In this document: positions 17,430-26,465 of the stretch, piece after piece
How positions within the stretch are numbered: the stretch's first letter is position 1
How the letters are laid out: each line of letters starts with the position of its first letter
NCBI RefSeq assembly: GCF_900149695.1
Contig: NZ_LT703003.1
Coordinates: 868,001-932,000, forward strand
Source: Anderseniella sp. Alg231-50
Lineage (GTDB): Bacteria; Pseudomonadota; Alphaproteobacteria; Rhizobiales; Aestuariivirgaceae
Direction of reading: 5' to 3'
Length of the DNA stretch: 64,000 bases
Position numbers and translations under genes: made by a program
Notes under the pieces: model-generated
The model's database searches: none
Seen by the model: the letters and a program-made list of their open reading frames with translations, nothing else
Told to the model about the DNA's origin: nothing

Positions 17430-17768
17430 ATGCGTAACAGTCCATGGTACATCCTGCTTTTGATTGCCTTTATCTCAAGCATGACCGGACACACTTATTA
17501 CACGTCAAAGGTCCAGGAAGTTACGGTATTTGGCAAGCGGATCGAAGATGGGCGCGGTCGCAGGGGAAATGTAACCGAAGTATTTGTTCTGGAAACGGAT
17601 AGCGGGGATCTTCGGATTTTGAAATTTCCGGTCATAGGTTATTCTTTTGGTGTCGATGAAATCTACAATGGCATTCAATCCGGTTCGAAAATTCAGGTCC
17701 GGATAGGCATGTGGCCGCCAGCAATTATCAGCGATCATGCCAAACCCCAGATAATGACGATCTACTAG
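17430..17768 (+). CDS. Small membrane-anchored protein of unknown function
   Basis: A 112-residue protein with an N-terminal hydrophobic helix (about residues 5-20, ILLLIAFISSM), then a soluble beta-rich domain (VQEVTVFGKRI, TEVFVLETDSGDLRILKFP) probably exposed outside the inner membrane. The ATG is preceded by TTTGGAGATG. It has some likeness to DUF1523-type proteins but is shorter, so no family is claimed. No partner genes are evident. Confidence 0.6.
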   Translation: MRNSPWYILLLIAFISSMTGHTYYTSKVQEVTVFGKRIEDGRGRRGNVTEVFVLETDSGDLRILKFPVIGYSFGVDEIYNGIQSGSKIQVRIGMWPPAIISDHAKPQIMTIY

Positions 17769-17946
17769 GCTGTGATCATTGCAGGACTACGGTGACAGTT
17801 TACCAAATGCACTCATCATTGCACTGTGGCTGACCTAACTCACCCGGACTTACGGTAATGGGGCAATGTCGTCCAGGCTCTATTCCAGCCTCATTTTCCA
17901 ATTATCTGGAACAGGAACTGGTATTGATCAGCGAGTGACCCGGACA

Positions 17947-18150
17947 ATGGCCCGTATCCCTACTTTACTTCGTCCAAGAGCCTTTTTGTTGGCCGTTGCG
18001 ACTGCGTCTGGATTGTTTGCGGCCATCATGGTTGGGGTTGCCTGTGGCTGTTCGGATGAGGGGGCTGCTGGTTCTGCCAACCCTCCTTTTTCATACAAGG
18101 TGCAACGGTTTTTGAGGGATGTGAAAGATTCCCTGCTCCACGGTGAGTGA
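17947..18150 (+). CDS. Possible 67-residue single-span membrane protein
   Basis: From the ATG at 17947 the frame gives a basic N-terminus, one hydrophobic segment (FLLAVATASGLFAAIMVGVAC) and a short polar tail. It could be a small lipoprotein-like or membrane peptide. The ribosome site is weak (CCCGGACA) and there is no family match, so it may not be a gene. Confidence 0.35.
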   Translation: MARIPTLLRPRAFLLAVATASGLFAAIMVGVACGCSDEGAAGSANPPFSYKVQRFLRDVKDSLLHGE

Positions 18151-18269
18151 GCTTCCAACGGCACTCAGTTGACAAAATCTCAAGGCATGCTGGTTACGCT
18201 TGGCGGTTCATTGCAGCCGGGAATCGGCTATACCCGTTGTCGATCGTCAACGGCAACAAAGACCAGACC

Positions 18270-19091
18270 ATGAGAAACGTTCACTCGACATCAGCCCTGT
18301 TCGGTTTCCTGATTTTCAGCGTAGTGGCGATCTGGACGCTGCCGGCGCACGCTGGGCCTAACCGCACGATACATATTGACGACCGGCCCGTGGGCGCGAC
18401 GCTGACCCATGTCTTCCTGGTCAGGACCATCACCGACACGCTGGAGACCTACAACTCACAGCTCACGCATCAATTTCTGGTCAAGCAGGATGTGACGTCC
18501 GGGCGGGTTGAAAAACACTGGTTGTTGCGCCGGTTCAACCTGGAGACCATGCTGGAACCTAGTGACACAGGCAAGCCTGAACGATCCCTGGATGTGTATG
18601 AACCACCCATCACTGAAAACGAAGGCAAACCGGCAGGGGCGCCGCCGGATGCAACGCTTTACAATGATGCGTTTCAAATCCTGCGGTCAGAACGTGCGGT
18701 ATCCATTTCAGGGATTGATATTTCCAGAGCGAATTCGCCGCTGAACCGGTGGAAGGTATCCAGCGAGCACGGACTGGAGTGGGTCAGTCTCGACGGCGAG
18801 ACCGGGAAGCCCGAAAATCCGTCTGCCAGGGACATCCGCCTGGCTGTGCCGGACATCAGGCGCCAGATGCGTGACACGCTGCATCCCACGCTGGCGGAAA
18901 TGAAGAAGTTCAACCCCGCAGACCACAGGTCGGCGATCCCTGTGGAATCGCTCTCGGAAGATATATCGGCCTGCGGCATAGACACTGAATTTCATGCCCC
19001 CACCCGCTTCTCCGCTCACTATATGAAGCTTTATTGCGAAATGCAGTCCGAACTCATCCGGTCGCTGGAGATATGGATTGTTGTGGACTGA
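18270..19091 (+). CDS. Secreted protein of unknown function
   Basis: A 273-residue protein starting at the ATG at 18270, with a signal peptide (hydrophobic FGFLIFSVVAIWTL, likely cleavage after AHA near residue 33). The frame is open further upstream, but that part lacks a leader-like start. The mature protein is polar with no recognised domain; it contains a Pro/Glu-rich stretch (EPPITENEGKPAGAPP) and two cysteines near the C-terminus. No operon partners are evident. Confidence 0.65.
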   Translation: MRNVHSTSALFGFLIFSVVAIWTLPAHAGPNRTIHIDDRPVGATLTHVFLVRTITDTLETYNSQLTHQFLVKQDVTSGRVEKHWLLRRFNLETMLEPSDTGKPERSLDVYEPPITENEGKPAGAPPDATLYNDAFQILRSERAVSISGIDISRANSPLNRWKVSSEHGLEWVSLDGETGKPENPSARDIRLAVPDIRRQMRDTLHPTLAEMKKFNPADHRSAIPVESLSEDISACGIDTEFHAPTRFSAHYMKLYCEMQSELIRSLEIWIVVD

Positions 19092-19324
19092 GTGCTCAGG
19101 CACAGGGTCCCTGTCGCGGGCCGGATGTCTGACCGTCCGACCGGCGTCAATCGAACGATTGTAGCGATACACACGTCCGAAAATCGGTCGGTTCGGGATC
19201 ATCCCAAATCCCAGAAACCTCCAAAACAAGCGGAATTTCGATGTGGCATGCATCTTGCCTTACATAGAGTCAAAAATCTCCGGTTCGCCCTGTCCGGCGA
19301 CCTGAGAAAAACCGGGAGGACGAC

Positions 19325-19804
19325 ATGAGCGCTACCGTCGCCGTGCAAAAGGCGGAACCATGCTATCGCCTGATATACCGCAGCCGCAGCCTGCTTTCCG
19401 AACAACCCGGGGATGTCGATGCCGGTCTGTCGGAGATACTTCGTGTGGCGCGCAGCAATAATCGCAAGCAGAACATTACCGGCGCCTTGATGATGTATGA
19501 GCACAAGGACTGGTTCGCCCAGGTGCTCGAAGGCACGGAGACGGAAATCAACACCCTGTTCGAGCGGATCAAGAAAGATCCCCGCCACAAGAGCGTCGAG
19601 GTTGTAGAAACAGGCGATGCGCCTGCGCGCCTGTTCGGCAAATGGGCCATGGCGCTGATTGCCGAACACGGCCAGCCCGATGCACCCCTTGTCGCAACCG
19701 CCGGCGGCATTTCCGAAGCCGCACCCTGGCAGGTTACGGAAGACCAGGAAAACGTGCTGACCCGGTTGCGTGACATCACGCGCGGCTACGGCCGCTCCTA
19801 CTGA
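19325..19804 (+). CDS. Stand-alone BLUF-domain blue-light sensor
   Basis: A 159-residue protein that is almost only a BLUF domain (about 13-115), which binds FAD and senses blue light. Residues known to be needed for the photocycle are present: Tyr18 in LIYRS, Asn46 in NNRKQNITG, Gln66 in FAQVLEG, and Trp107/Met109 in KWAMAL. The order matches AppA Tyr21, Asn45, Gln63, Trp104 and Met106. The C-terminal 45 residues form a short helical tail with no output domain, so it probably works through protein contacts. A good ribosome site (GGGAGG) lies before the ATG. No obvious partner is adjacent. Confidence 0.9.
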   Translation: MSATVAVQKAEPCYRLIYRSRSLLSEQPGDVDAGLSEILRVARSNNRKQNITGALMMYEHKDWFAQVLEGTETEINTLFERIKKDPRHKSVEVVETGDAPARLFGKWAMALIAEHGQPDAPLVATAGGISEAAPWQVTEDQENVLTRLRDITRGYGRSY

Positions 19805-19865
19805 CAACAGCAGCACTGACGGCATCACGTATTACGCCGCGGCCTGATATGTCCGGAGATGCGGA

Positions 19866-20408
19866 CTATTCCGATCCGGGTTGCGGCTTGCCGCGCAGGA
19901 ATGACAAGGCGCCGGGATGCCAGCTGACATCCGGGTCCTGATCCAATCTGCGCCTGTCTGTGGTCCGGGTCTGATCCAGCGTCGCAGCTATGAGCCACGC
20001 GTGCCTGGCCGGCAGACGTTCATGGGCGACCAGGAGGCGCCCGCCGATGCCTGCAAGCTGCCTGATGGAAATCGGCCCATAAGGTTCAAACCGACCCGAT
20101 CCGCTCTGCATGGCGATGGCATCGGCTGTATCAAGCACCGCAACATCGAGCTGGTCCGTACCAATGAGACTTGCAAGACGTTGAGCCGTGGGCGCGCGAG
20201 CCACCCGGCATCTGGATTTCGGCAGGCTGTGCGCCAGCACTGCCGCCAGCTTTTTTGCCAGATCATATGTCGTCGGATCAGCCCGGTGTGCGCCGATCAG
20301 GAGATGCTTTTTGCGATAGACGACCCACTGCCTGTAAGGCGTGTGAGCCCCGGCCGTCTGCCAGCTGGCAAGCAGAACCGGAACCCACAGAAATTCCCGC
20401 CGGTTCAC
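19866..20408 (-). CDS. Putative periplasmic binding protein, small, with twin-arginine leader
   Basis: A 180-residue protein with a leader MNRREFLWVPVLLASW that contains an RRxFL twin-arginine motif. The mature part (DLAKKLAAVL, ARAPTAQRLASLIGTDQLDVAVLDTADAIAM) resembles the first lobe of TAXI-type or related solute-binding proteins, where a compound is bound between two lobes. It is shorter than such proteins usually are, so it may be a one-lobe form or a different family. The start overlaps the stop of the exported amidase by four bases, so the two are made together. Confidence 0.6.
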   Translation of the reverse strand: MNRREFLWVPVLLASWQTAGAHTPYRQWVVYRKKHLLIGAHRADPTTYDLAKKLAAVLAHSLPKSRCRVARAPTAQRLASLIGTDQLDVAVLDTADAIAMQSGSGRFEPYGPISIRQLAGIGGRLLVAHERLPARHAWLIAATLDQTRTTDRRRLDQDPDVSWHPGALSFLRGKPQPGSE

Positions 20409-21661
20409 TTATCGAATACGTCGAGGTTGAGGACAGCGGTGACAACGTAGTTGGGCACGTCCACCACCTGTCCGACACGCAAGTCCACCGCGACACTGGC
20501 AAGAATATACGCCTGCTCGGCAGACAGCCCGTGCTCGCGCTGGATATAGGCAATCATCTTGATCAATGCGTCACGTGCCGCGAGCGTGAGATCTTCGGAC
20601 AGATTCTCCAGGTCCTTGATTTTCTCGCTTTCCAGATATTTCAGCTGCTCCGGGATTTCACCCGCCTTTTTAATCGGGAGACCGATCGTCTGGTAGAATT
20701 TGGATGGCTCAATATCCTTGATCTGCGAGCCGCCCTCAACTTCCGGGCTGGTGATCTGGGCGCCCTGACCTTTTCGGATTTCAGTCCTGACGGTAACAAC
20801 CGCACCGGTTTCGATCGCCGTGCCGGAAACCTCTCCGTCACCCTGGGCATAGTGCACGTCACCGACAAACAGGCCGCAGCCATCGATAAAGCAGGGTAAA
20901 AGGAGTGTTGTACCCACCTGCATTTGCTGGACATCCATATTGCCGCCGTTTTCGCGCGGCGGGATCGTCCGCAAACAGGCATCCTTGTGCGAGCCGTTCG
21001 GCCCGCACACAGCGCTCGGCAGTGCGCCAACCGGCTGCGGCGGAAGGGCGATGCCCTTGGCTGCGCCCAATGCCGCTTCACGCGCCAGCCACGCCTTGGT
21101 CTCAGGCTCACCGGGCAACACGCCCACCGACCCCATAAAGGCTTCGTATGGCACCTTTACGCCGGGCATTTGCTCAGAGACTGCATGGTTCCGGGTCAGT
21201 TTCCAGTTGACCAGATGGGGCTTGGTATAGATGTCGCGCAGGAAGCCAAAGCCGGGCACAATCACGGTGTACCCATATTGATCAGGTTCAATATCAACCA
21301 AAGTGATCGCCAGAACATCGCCGCGTTCTGCACCTTCTATGTGCACTGGCCCGGTCATGGGGTGGACCAGATTCAAGTCGATGGCGGCCAGATCGTCGGC
21401 GACCGAGGTCAGGTTGAGATCGGAGTCCAGCGCATCGCGGGTGTGGAAAGTGATCATGTCGCCGGGCTTCGCACGGGAAACAGCCGGAATCGCCGGATGA
21501 TAGCGATTGAAGCAATTGGCATCATCGACGCAATGATTGCCTTTCTTTTCAATCACAACCTTGTTTTGCCATTTAACATCCGTCGTGTCGGCGAGCGCTA
21601 CCGGCATTGCACCGGCCAGTGCAACACCGGCAGTCGCCATCAAGCTAAGCAAACCCTTCAT
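20405..21661 (-). CDS. Exported acetamidase/formamidase-family hydrolase
   Basis: A 418-residue FmdA/AmdA-type amidohydrolase. Typical segments are PGDMITFHTRDALDSD, HPMTGPVHIEGAERGD, and the later GGNMDVQQM and GDVHYAQGDGEVSGTAIET. Unlike the usual cytosolic enzymes it has a Sec signal peptide (LMATAGVALAGAMPVALA, cleavage near residue 25) when started at the ATG at 21661, which follows GGGAGA. It would hydrolyse short amides to acid and ammonia in the periplasm. It is the first of two overlapping genes, with the binding-protein gene downstream. The exact substrate is unknown. Confidence 0.85.
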   Translation of the reverse strand: MKGLLSLMATAGVALAGAMPVALADTTDVKWQNKVVIEKKGNHCVDDANCFNRYHPAIPAVSRAKPGDMITFHTRDALDSDLNLTSVADDLAAIDLNLVHPMTGPVHIEGAERGDVLAITLVDIEPDQYGYTVIVPGFGFLRDIYTKPHLVNWKLTRNHAVSEQMPGVKVPYEAFMGSVGVLPGEPETKAWLAREAALGAAKGIALPPQPVGALPSAVCGPNGSHKDACLRTIPPRENGGNMDVQQMQVGTTLLLPCFIDGCGLFVGDVHYAQGDGEVSGTAIETGAVVTVRTEIRKGQGAQITSPEVEGGSQIKDIEPSKFYQTIGLPIKKAGEIPEQLKYLESEKIKDLENLSEDLTLAARDALIKMIAYIQREHGLSAEQAYILASVAVDLRVGQVVDVPNYVVTAVLNLDVFDK

Positions 21662-21928
21662 CTCAATTCTCCCTGTTGGAGCACCGTCCACAGACCAGAG
21701 CGGAATTGTGTATGAAGGCATCGGTCCGTGACAAGGTGCCCCGCGCTGTTATTCCATGATGTGCAACGGTCGAAAACGGGGCCAGCCTGTTGCAAAGGGC
21801 CCGGATTACCAATGCCGGTCCGTGTCAACTGCGTTCCCGGACACCCACCGTAAAGCCATGAACAGCCTAAAGCCGGGACAGGGTGCCGGAGCAGTTTATC
21901 CAGGAATCCCGGCGGTACATTGCCAACC

Positions 21929-22450
21929 TCACGGTGTCAGCGCTGCCAGCTCATCTTCGAGAAACGCCCGCAAGGCGAGCGGCAAAGCGTGGTAGCGCGG
22001 CTCTTGTGTTTCGAGCTTGCCGGTCACGGTTTCGACCAGCGGCAATAGCTGCCGGTCAACGAAGTCTTTCTGCGCCGCATGCAAACTGCTCACCGCCGCC
22101 GCATCGCCAGCGTTGGCGTGTTCCTGAGCCGTCAGGAACTGCAGGAACTCCAGCATCACCGACAGATGGTCCGGCAGTTCGCCGCCGTCGCGGCGTTTCA
22201 GGCCGAAGTGGTCGTACCACCTGATCAGTTCCTGGTAGAGGTCGGTCTGGTCGCGTTCGGTGTGGGCCGAGGCGTGCAGGGAGACAGCCGTCTTTGAAAT
22301 CGACGGGTCGAAGGCTGCCATGAAGGCGCGGGCGGCGTCTTGCGGTGGTGGCGGGACTATTGCCTCATCCAGCGCATCCGTGCCGCCATCCGGCGTCCGG
22401 AAGGCTGCAGCAAAGCCGCCATAGACGGCGGAGCGTTCAAGCGGCGTCAT
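21929..22450 (-). CDS. TorD/NarJ-like chaperone for the molybdoenzyme
   Basis: A 173-residue, mostly helical protein expected to insert cofactor into, and guard the Tat leader of, the alpha subunit encoded just upstream. It has the family-typical START-like beginning (LERSAVYGGFAAAFR), the DLYQELIRWYDHFGL and LPDHLSVMLEFLQFL segments, and Cys-free loops. The ATG at 22450 overlaps the end of the alpha-subunit gene by 14 bases. The longer frame reading back to 22765 is not coding for this protein. It is last in the operon, as chaperone genes often are in type II DMSO-reductase clusters. Confidence 0.82.
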   Translation of the reverse strand: MTPLERSAVYGGFAAAFRTPDGGTDALDEAIVPPPPQDAARAFMAAFDPSISKTAVSLHASAHTERDQTDLYQELIRWYDHFGLKRRDGGELPDHLSVMLEFLQFLTAQEHANAGDAAAVSSLHAAQKDFVDRQLLPLVETVTGKLETQEPRYHALPLALRAFLEDELAALTP

Positions 22451-25361
22451 TGCTGCCTTGCGTGGCCGTGCCTGTACCTGCCTGCGGGCCGGAAATCCTG
22501 GTGATCTCGATGCGGGTATCGCGGTCGAAGCTGTTGGGCTGGCCTTCCAGCATGCCGACCTTGAGATGCGCGTGATCACCGGCCAGTTCCACCGGGTTGA
22601 TCGGCGACGGCGACACCTCGCGCGGCGAGCCGGTGCCGGCAAACTGGTAATTCTCCCAGGCGTGATACATGAACACCTGGCCGGGGCGCATGGCGTGGGT
22701 GACCTTGACGCGCACCTCGAAGTCGCCGACATCATTGTGACAGCGCACCCAGTCGCCGTCGGCAATGCCGCGGTCGGCGGCGTCCTTGATGCCGATCATG
22801 ATATAGGGTTGGCCGCGGTTTAAGCGGTTCATCAGCCGGTTGTCGCGCCACACGCCGTGAATCGACCAGCGCGTATGCCCGCCGGTCATCATCAGCGGAT
22901 AGTCGCCGCCGATCGGAGGCGGCGCCTTGTAGCGCGGCAATGCCTCGTCATGTTCCAGATAGAGGTCGTTGTCGATATAGAACTGAATGCGCTTTGTCTG
23001 GGTCGGATAGGGCAGCTTGTCGTGGATATGGTAGGTCAGCGGAATGAACGGCTTGCCCTCTTCCAGCTTGCCGGCATTGCCGATGGCCAGCGGCGAGATG
23101 CCGATGGAATTGTAGCGTGCGTAACCCTTTTCCTTCTGCTCCTCCCAAGACACGTGCGACAGGTTACTGGAGGCATCGATGATGGCGCCGGCGGCCTTAT
23201 CGGTATCGTCTTCCAGGAAGCGGCCGCTCATGGTCATGTCTTCGTACAGGTTGTCGAGATGCACGGTCTTGCCGAGATGCGAGACAATCGAGGTGAGGCC
23301 GCGCTCGCGGGCGCGCTTCTGCACATGCTTGGTCAGCATGGTGAAAATCCAGAAGTCGGGCTTGGACTCACCGAGCGGCTCGACTGCCTTGTTGGTGACG
23401 TGGTTGAACGGCACCAGCGGGGTGACCCATTTGTGGTCGGTAGTCTCGTACCAGGCAGCCGCCGGCAGGATGTAGTCGGCCATCTGGGCCGTGGACGACA
23501 TGCGGAAATCCACCACCACCGACAGCTTCAGCTTGGGCCACAACACCTCGGTGAGCTTTTGCGAGCCGCGCACCGAGCGCAACGGGTTGGCGCAGTAATG
23601 GAACAGGATGCGCGGGTCGGTCCCGGCGGGCGGTTGCAGCGGCAGCCACTTGTTGTCGAGCGACTCTTTGACCGCTTCGCGTACCGGCTTTTTCAGGTCC
23701 GGCACCCACTTGTCCGCGGTCTCCGCCAGTTCCATGACACCGCCGTGAACCTGCCAGAACAGTGCGGCAGACGTCCAGATCGGCAGGTTGCCGCCAATGT
23801 CCTTGAACGAGTTGTTGCCGAGTTTCTTGAAGAACATTTCCGCGGTGTCACCGGCGGCAAGGTCGGTCAGAAGATCCAGCCCGATATCGGTGCCGAACTT
23901 CATCCGGTCACCATTGCGGAACCCGGAGACATAATCCTCCCAGCCGTCATTGGCCAGGAAGGCAAACGCCGAATAGCCCGCGCCGGGACGGCCCATCTGG
24001 CCCTGCAGCGCCCAGATCAGGATCATGGCGCGCTCGGTCAGGTTGCCATGAAAATACTTGTTCATGGAGCTGCCGGACACGTTCGACAGGGCCTTGGCCC
24101 TGATACACAGGCTTGCGAATTTTTTGATCACCTTGACCGGTGTGCCGGTCATCTTCGACACCGCTTCGAAGGTGTAGGGCTCGAGCCGGTCTTTCAGCAG
24201 CGAATAGACCGAGCGGACCGCGATTTTACCGCCCCCGAGGACATCGATTTCCGTGTCGACGTCCAGCTCCGGTTCCAGCGTGCCCAGCTTCAGCGACTTG
24301 GCCGGGGCCGTCATGGGGCCGCGTATCTTGTCCATGACGGTAAAGCGGTCGGTACGTCCGCCCTTGGCGTCCTTTTCCGACAGCAGCTTGCCGGTGTCGG
24401 TGCGCACGAGCAGCGGCAGGTCGGTCTGCTCGGCCACGAAGCCTTCATTGACGTGGCCGCCGAAGACGATCTCGCGGGCGACCGCCAAAGCCAGCGCCGC
24501 ATCGGTGCCGGGCGCCAGCGGCACCCACAGGTCCGCCTTGATGGCGGACGGCGAATAGTCCGGCGCAATGCACACGATCTCAGACCCGTTATAACGGGCC
24601 TCGGTGAAAAAATGCGCATTGGGGATCGAGGTGACGATCGGGTTCGAGCCCCAGATCAGGATCACGTCGGAATAGAAATAATCCTCGATGGAGCGGTCCA
24701 TGTAGATATTGCCGAAAGTCTCGAACGCGCCGCGATGGCCGTCGCCATTCGACGAGTTGGAGTCCAGCGAGATGGAATGGGTGAGCTGGGCAAACCGGGC
24801 CTGGCCGGCATTGGCAGCACCGACATTGATGTCCGGTCCCATGTCCCAGATGACCCGGTCGGTGCCTTCCTCGGTAACCACGTCGAGAAACTTGTCGGCG
24901 ATGTCGTCGAGCGCCTCGTCCCAGGTAACCCGCTCCCACTTGCCCGAGCCGCGTTCGCCGGCCTGCTTGAGCGGATAGCGGATGCGGCTTTCCTCGTACA
25001 TGCGCTTGGAAAACGAGCAGCCCTTCTGGCACCCGCGCGGGTTCATGTCCGGCACGTCTTCATTGAGCTGCGGATAATCTGCGGCCTGTTCCTCGCGGAA
25101 CACGATGCCGTCGCGCACATAGACATCGAACGCACAGTGCGCCTGGTACCAGCAATTGATCATGTGGGTGCCGCGGACGGTTTTGTCCCAGGTCCACTTG
25201 TTGCGGTATATGTCGACGATTTTGGTGTAGTCAGGCGGGCGCGAACCTGCCAGTGCGGTCAGTGATTGGCCGGAACCGGCAATGAAATCCGGCAGCGCAA
25301 GCGATGCGGTGACCGCCGCTCCGGCTTTCAGAAAATTGCGCCGTGTCAGTCCGCTGGTCAC
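22437..25361 (-). CDS. Molybdopterin-dependent oxidoreductase alpha subunit (type II DMSO reductase family)
   Basis: A 974-residue catalytic subunit with a Tat leader (TRRNFLKAGA, residues 6-15). It is nearest in layout to DdhA/EbdA-type enzymes that oxidise dimethylsulfide or hydrocarbons in the periplasm. The FS0 cluster ligands are His66, Cys70, Cys76 and Cys111 (THMINC, AHC, RGCQKG). The first two cysteines are five residues apart, against three in NarG and, as I recall it, in DdhA. Asp207 in NSSNGDGHRG lies where type II enzymes have the Mo-ligating Asp. Segments such as APDYSPSAIKADLWVPL and ADYILPAAAWYE fit the family. The substrate cannot be told from sequence. It overlaps the beta gene by four bases. 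Confidence 0.9.
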   Translation of the reverse strand: MTSGLTRRNFLKAGAAVTASLALPDFIAGSGQSLTALAGSRPPDYTKIVDIYRNKWTWDKTVRGTHMINCWYQAHCAFDVYVRDGIVFREEQAADYPQLNEDVPDMNPRGCQKGCSFSKRMYEESRIRYPLKQAGERGSGKWERVTWDEALDDIADKFLDVVTEEGTDRVIWDMGPDINVGAANAGQARFAQLTHSISLDSNSSNGDGHRGAFETFGNIYMDRSIEDYFYSDVILIWGSNPIVTSIPNAHFFTEARYNGSEIVCIAPDYSPSAIKADLWVPLAPGTDAALALAVAREIVFGGHVNEGFVAEQTDLPLLVRTDTGKLLSEKDAKGGRTDRFTVMDKIRGPMTAPAKSLKLGTLEPELDVDTEIDVLGGGKIAVRSVYSLLKDRLEPYTFEAVSKMTGTPVKVIKKFASLCIRAKALSNVSGSSMNKYFHGNLTERAMILIWALQGQMGRPGAGYSAFAFLANDGWEDYVSGFRNGDRMKFGTDIGLDLLTDLAAGDTAEMFFKKLGNNSFKDIGGNLPIWTSAALFWQVHGGVMELAETADKWVPDLKKPVREAVKESLDNKWLPLQPPAGTDPRILFHYCANPLRSVRGSQKLTEVLWPKLKLSVVVDFRMSSTAQMADYILPAAAWYETTDHKWVTPLVPFNHVTNKAVEPLGESKPDFWIFTMLTKHVQKRARERGLTSIVSHLGKTVHLDNLYEDMTMSGRFLEDDTDKAAGAIIDASSNLSHVSWEEQKEKGYARYNSIGISPLAIGNAGKLEEGKPFIPLTYHIHDKLPYPTQTKRIQFYIDNDLYLEHDEALPRYKAPPPIGGDYPLMMTGGHTRWSIHGVWRDNRLMNRLNRGQPYIMIGIKDAADRGIADGDWVRCHNDVGDFEVRVKVTHAMRPGQVFMYHAWENYQFAGTGSPREVSPSPINPVELAGDHAHLKVGMLEGQPNSFDRDTRIEITRISGPQAGTGTATQGSNDAA

Positions 25362-26449
25362 TGGCTGGAGCCTCCGGGACCGCGATAGGCAATGTCGATT
25401 TCCGGGGGCACGATCACCGGCTCGCGTTCGAGCTCGGTGGCAATGCGCTCGATCTCGCGCGGATGATTGGTGAACGGGCCGAACAGGTCGAGGAAGTTTT
25501 TCGAGATCAGTGTGTCCATCAGATCCGATCCCTTGCCCGCCTGCTTGTCGGCGCGCCCCTGCTTGATGCGCTCAAGTGCGGCGCCGACTTCGGGGCCGAA
25601 CAGGCTTTCCAGATAGCCCAGCGGAATGCGGTCTTCGCCGGTCGGGTTGCCGTCGTCGTCGAATTTTTCCGGCGACAGCGGTGGAATGTAGAACACGTTG
25701 GGCTCGGTCTCGTATTCCGGGTGCAGCGGCAGGGCCACCTTGTGCACATTGACCAGCTTGTGGATCGGCCCGTCCTCGTCTTCCAGGAAGCCCAGGAAAC
25801 GCACCCGTCCCGGGCACTGACGCGAGCACGCGGTGGCCACGCCCTTTTCGATGCGCGGCAGGCAAAACACGCATTTCTGCGCATGGCCGGTGACGTGGTT
25901 GTAGTAGATTTCCTTGTAGGGGCACGCCGACTGGCAGAACCTCAAGCCCCGGCAATGGTCCTCGTTGATGACGACGATGCCGTCTTCCTCGCGCTTGGTT
26001 ATGGCGCCGCGCGGACAGGCTTCCATGCAGGCGGGCTTGGTGCAGTGATTGCAGATGCGCGGGATGTAGAAGAAGTAGGAATTGGGATAGTCGCCAGCGC
26101 CCACGTCCTCGTCCCAGTTCATGCCCCATTGCGGTTCGTCGCCAATGGGTTTGAGCGCTTCGTTGCCGGCGCCGTCGAACAGCGCTTCCTTGTAGTTGAG
26201 TTCAAAGCCCTCGCCGAAGTCTCCCTGCGCCGGGCGCACGCCCTTTTGCGGCTCGCCGTCCTTGAAGCCGCCACCCATCTGCTCCCAGTCTTTCGGCGTA
26301 CCGTGGCCGGGCGCGGTATAGACCTGGTTCCACCACATGCCTTCCTGGCCTTCGCCGGACGTCCACGAGGTCTTGCAGGCAACGGTGCAGGTCTGGCAGC
26401 CAATGCACTTGTTGAGATCGATGACCATGGCCACCTGGCGATTGCTCAT
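25358..26449 (-). CDS. Iron-sulfur beta subunit of the molybdoenzyme
   Basis: A 363-residue electron-transfer subunit of the NarH/DdhB type with four Fe-S clusters. The first motif is CIGCQTCTVAC at residues 15-25, followed by the characteristic MWWNQVY segment. The second is CNHCTKPACMEACP, the third CRGLRFCQSACP and the fourth CVFCLPR with a distant CSRQCPGR. It has no leader of its own and would be carried out with the alpha subunit by the Tat route. It sits between gamma and alpha, overlapping alpha by four bases. Confidence 0.92.
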   Translation of the reverse strand: MSNRQVAMVIDLNKCIGCQTCTVACKTSWTSGEGQEGMWWNQVYTAPGHGTPKDWEQMGGGFKDGEPQKGVRPAQGDFGEGFELNYKEALFDGAGNEALKPIGDEPQWGMNWDEDVGAGDYPNSYFFYIPRICNHCTKPACMEACPRGAITKREEDGIVVINEDHCRGLRFCQSACPYKEIYYNHVTGHAQKCVFCLPRIEKGVATACSRQCPGRVRFLGFLEDEDGPIHKLVNVHKVALPLHPEYETEPNVFYIPPLSPEKFDDDGNPTGEDRIPLGYLESLFGPEVGAALERIKQGRADKQAGKGSDLMDTLISKNFLDLFGPFTNHPREIERIATELEREPVIVPPEIDIAYRGPGGSSQ

Positions 26450-26465
26450 TTGAGTTTCAGCTCCT

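Noticed and set aside
22451-22765. N-terminal extension of the TorD-like gene
   Set aside because: It lies inside the alpha-subunit gene in another frame and is Arg/Ala/Ser-rich; the ATG at 22450 fits the chaperone family.
22857-25265. 802-codon open frame on plus opposite the molybdoenzyme alpha gene
   Set aside because: Low-complexity, His/Arg/Gln-rich translation with no domain; the minus strand carries all family motifs.
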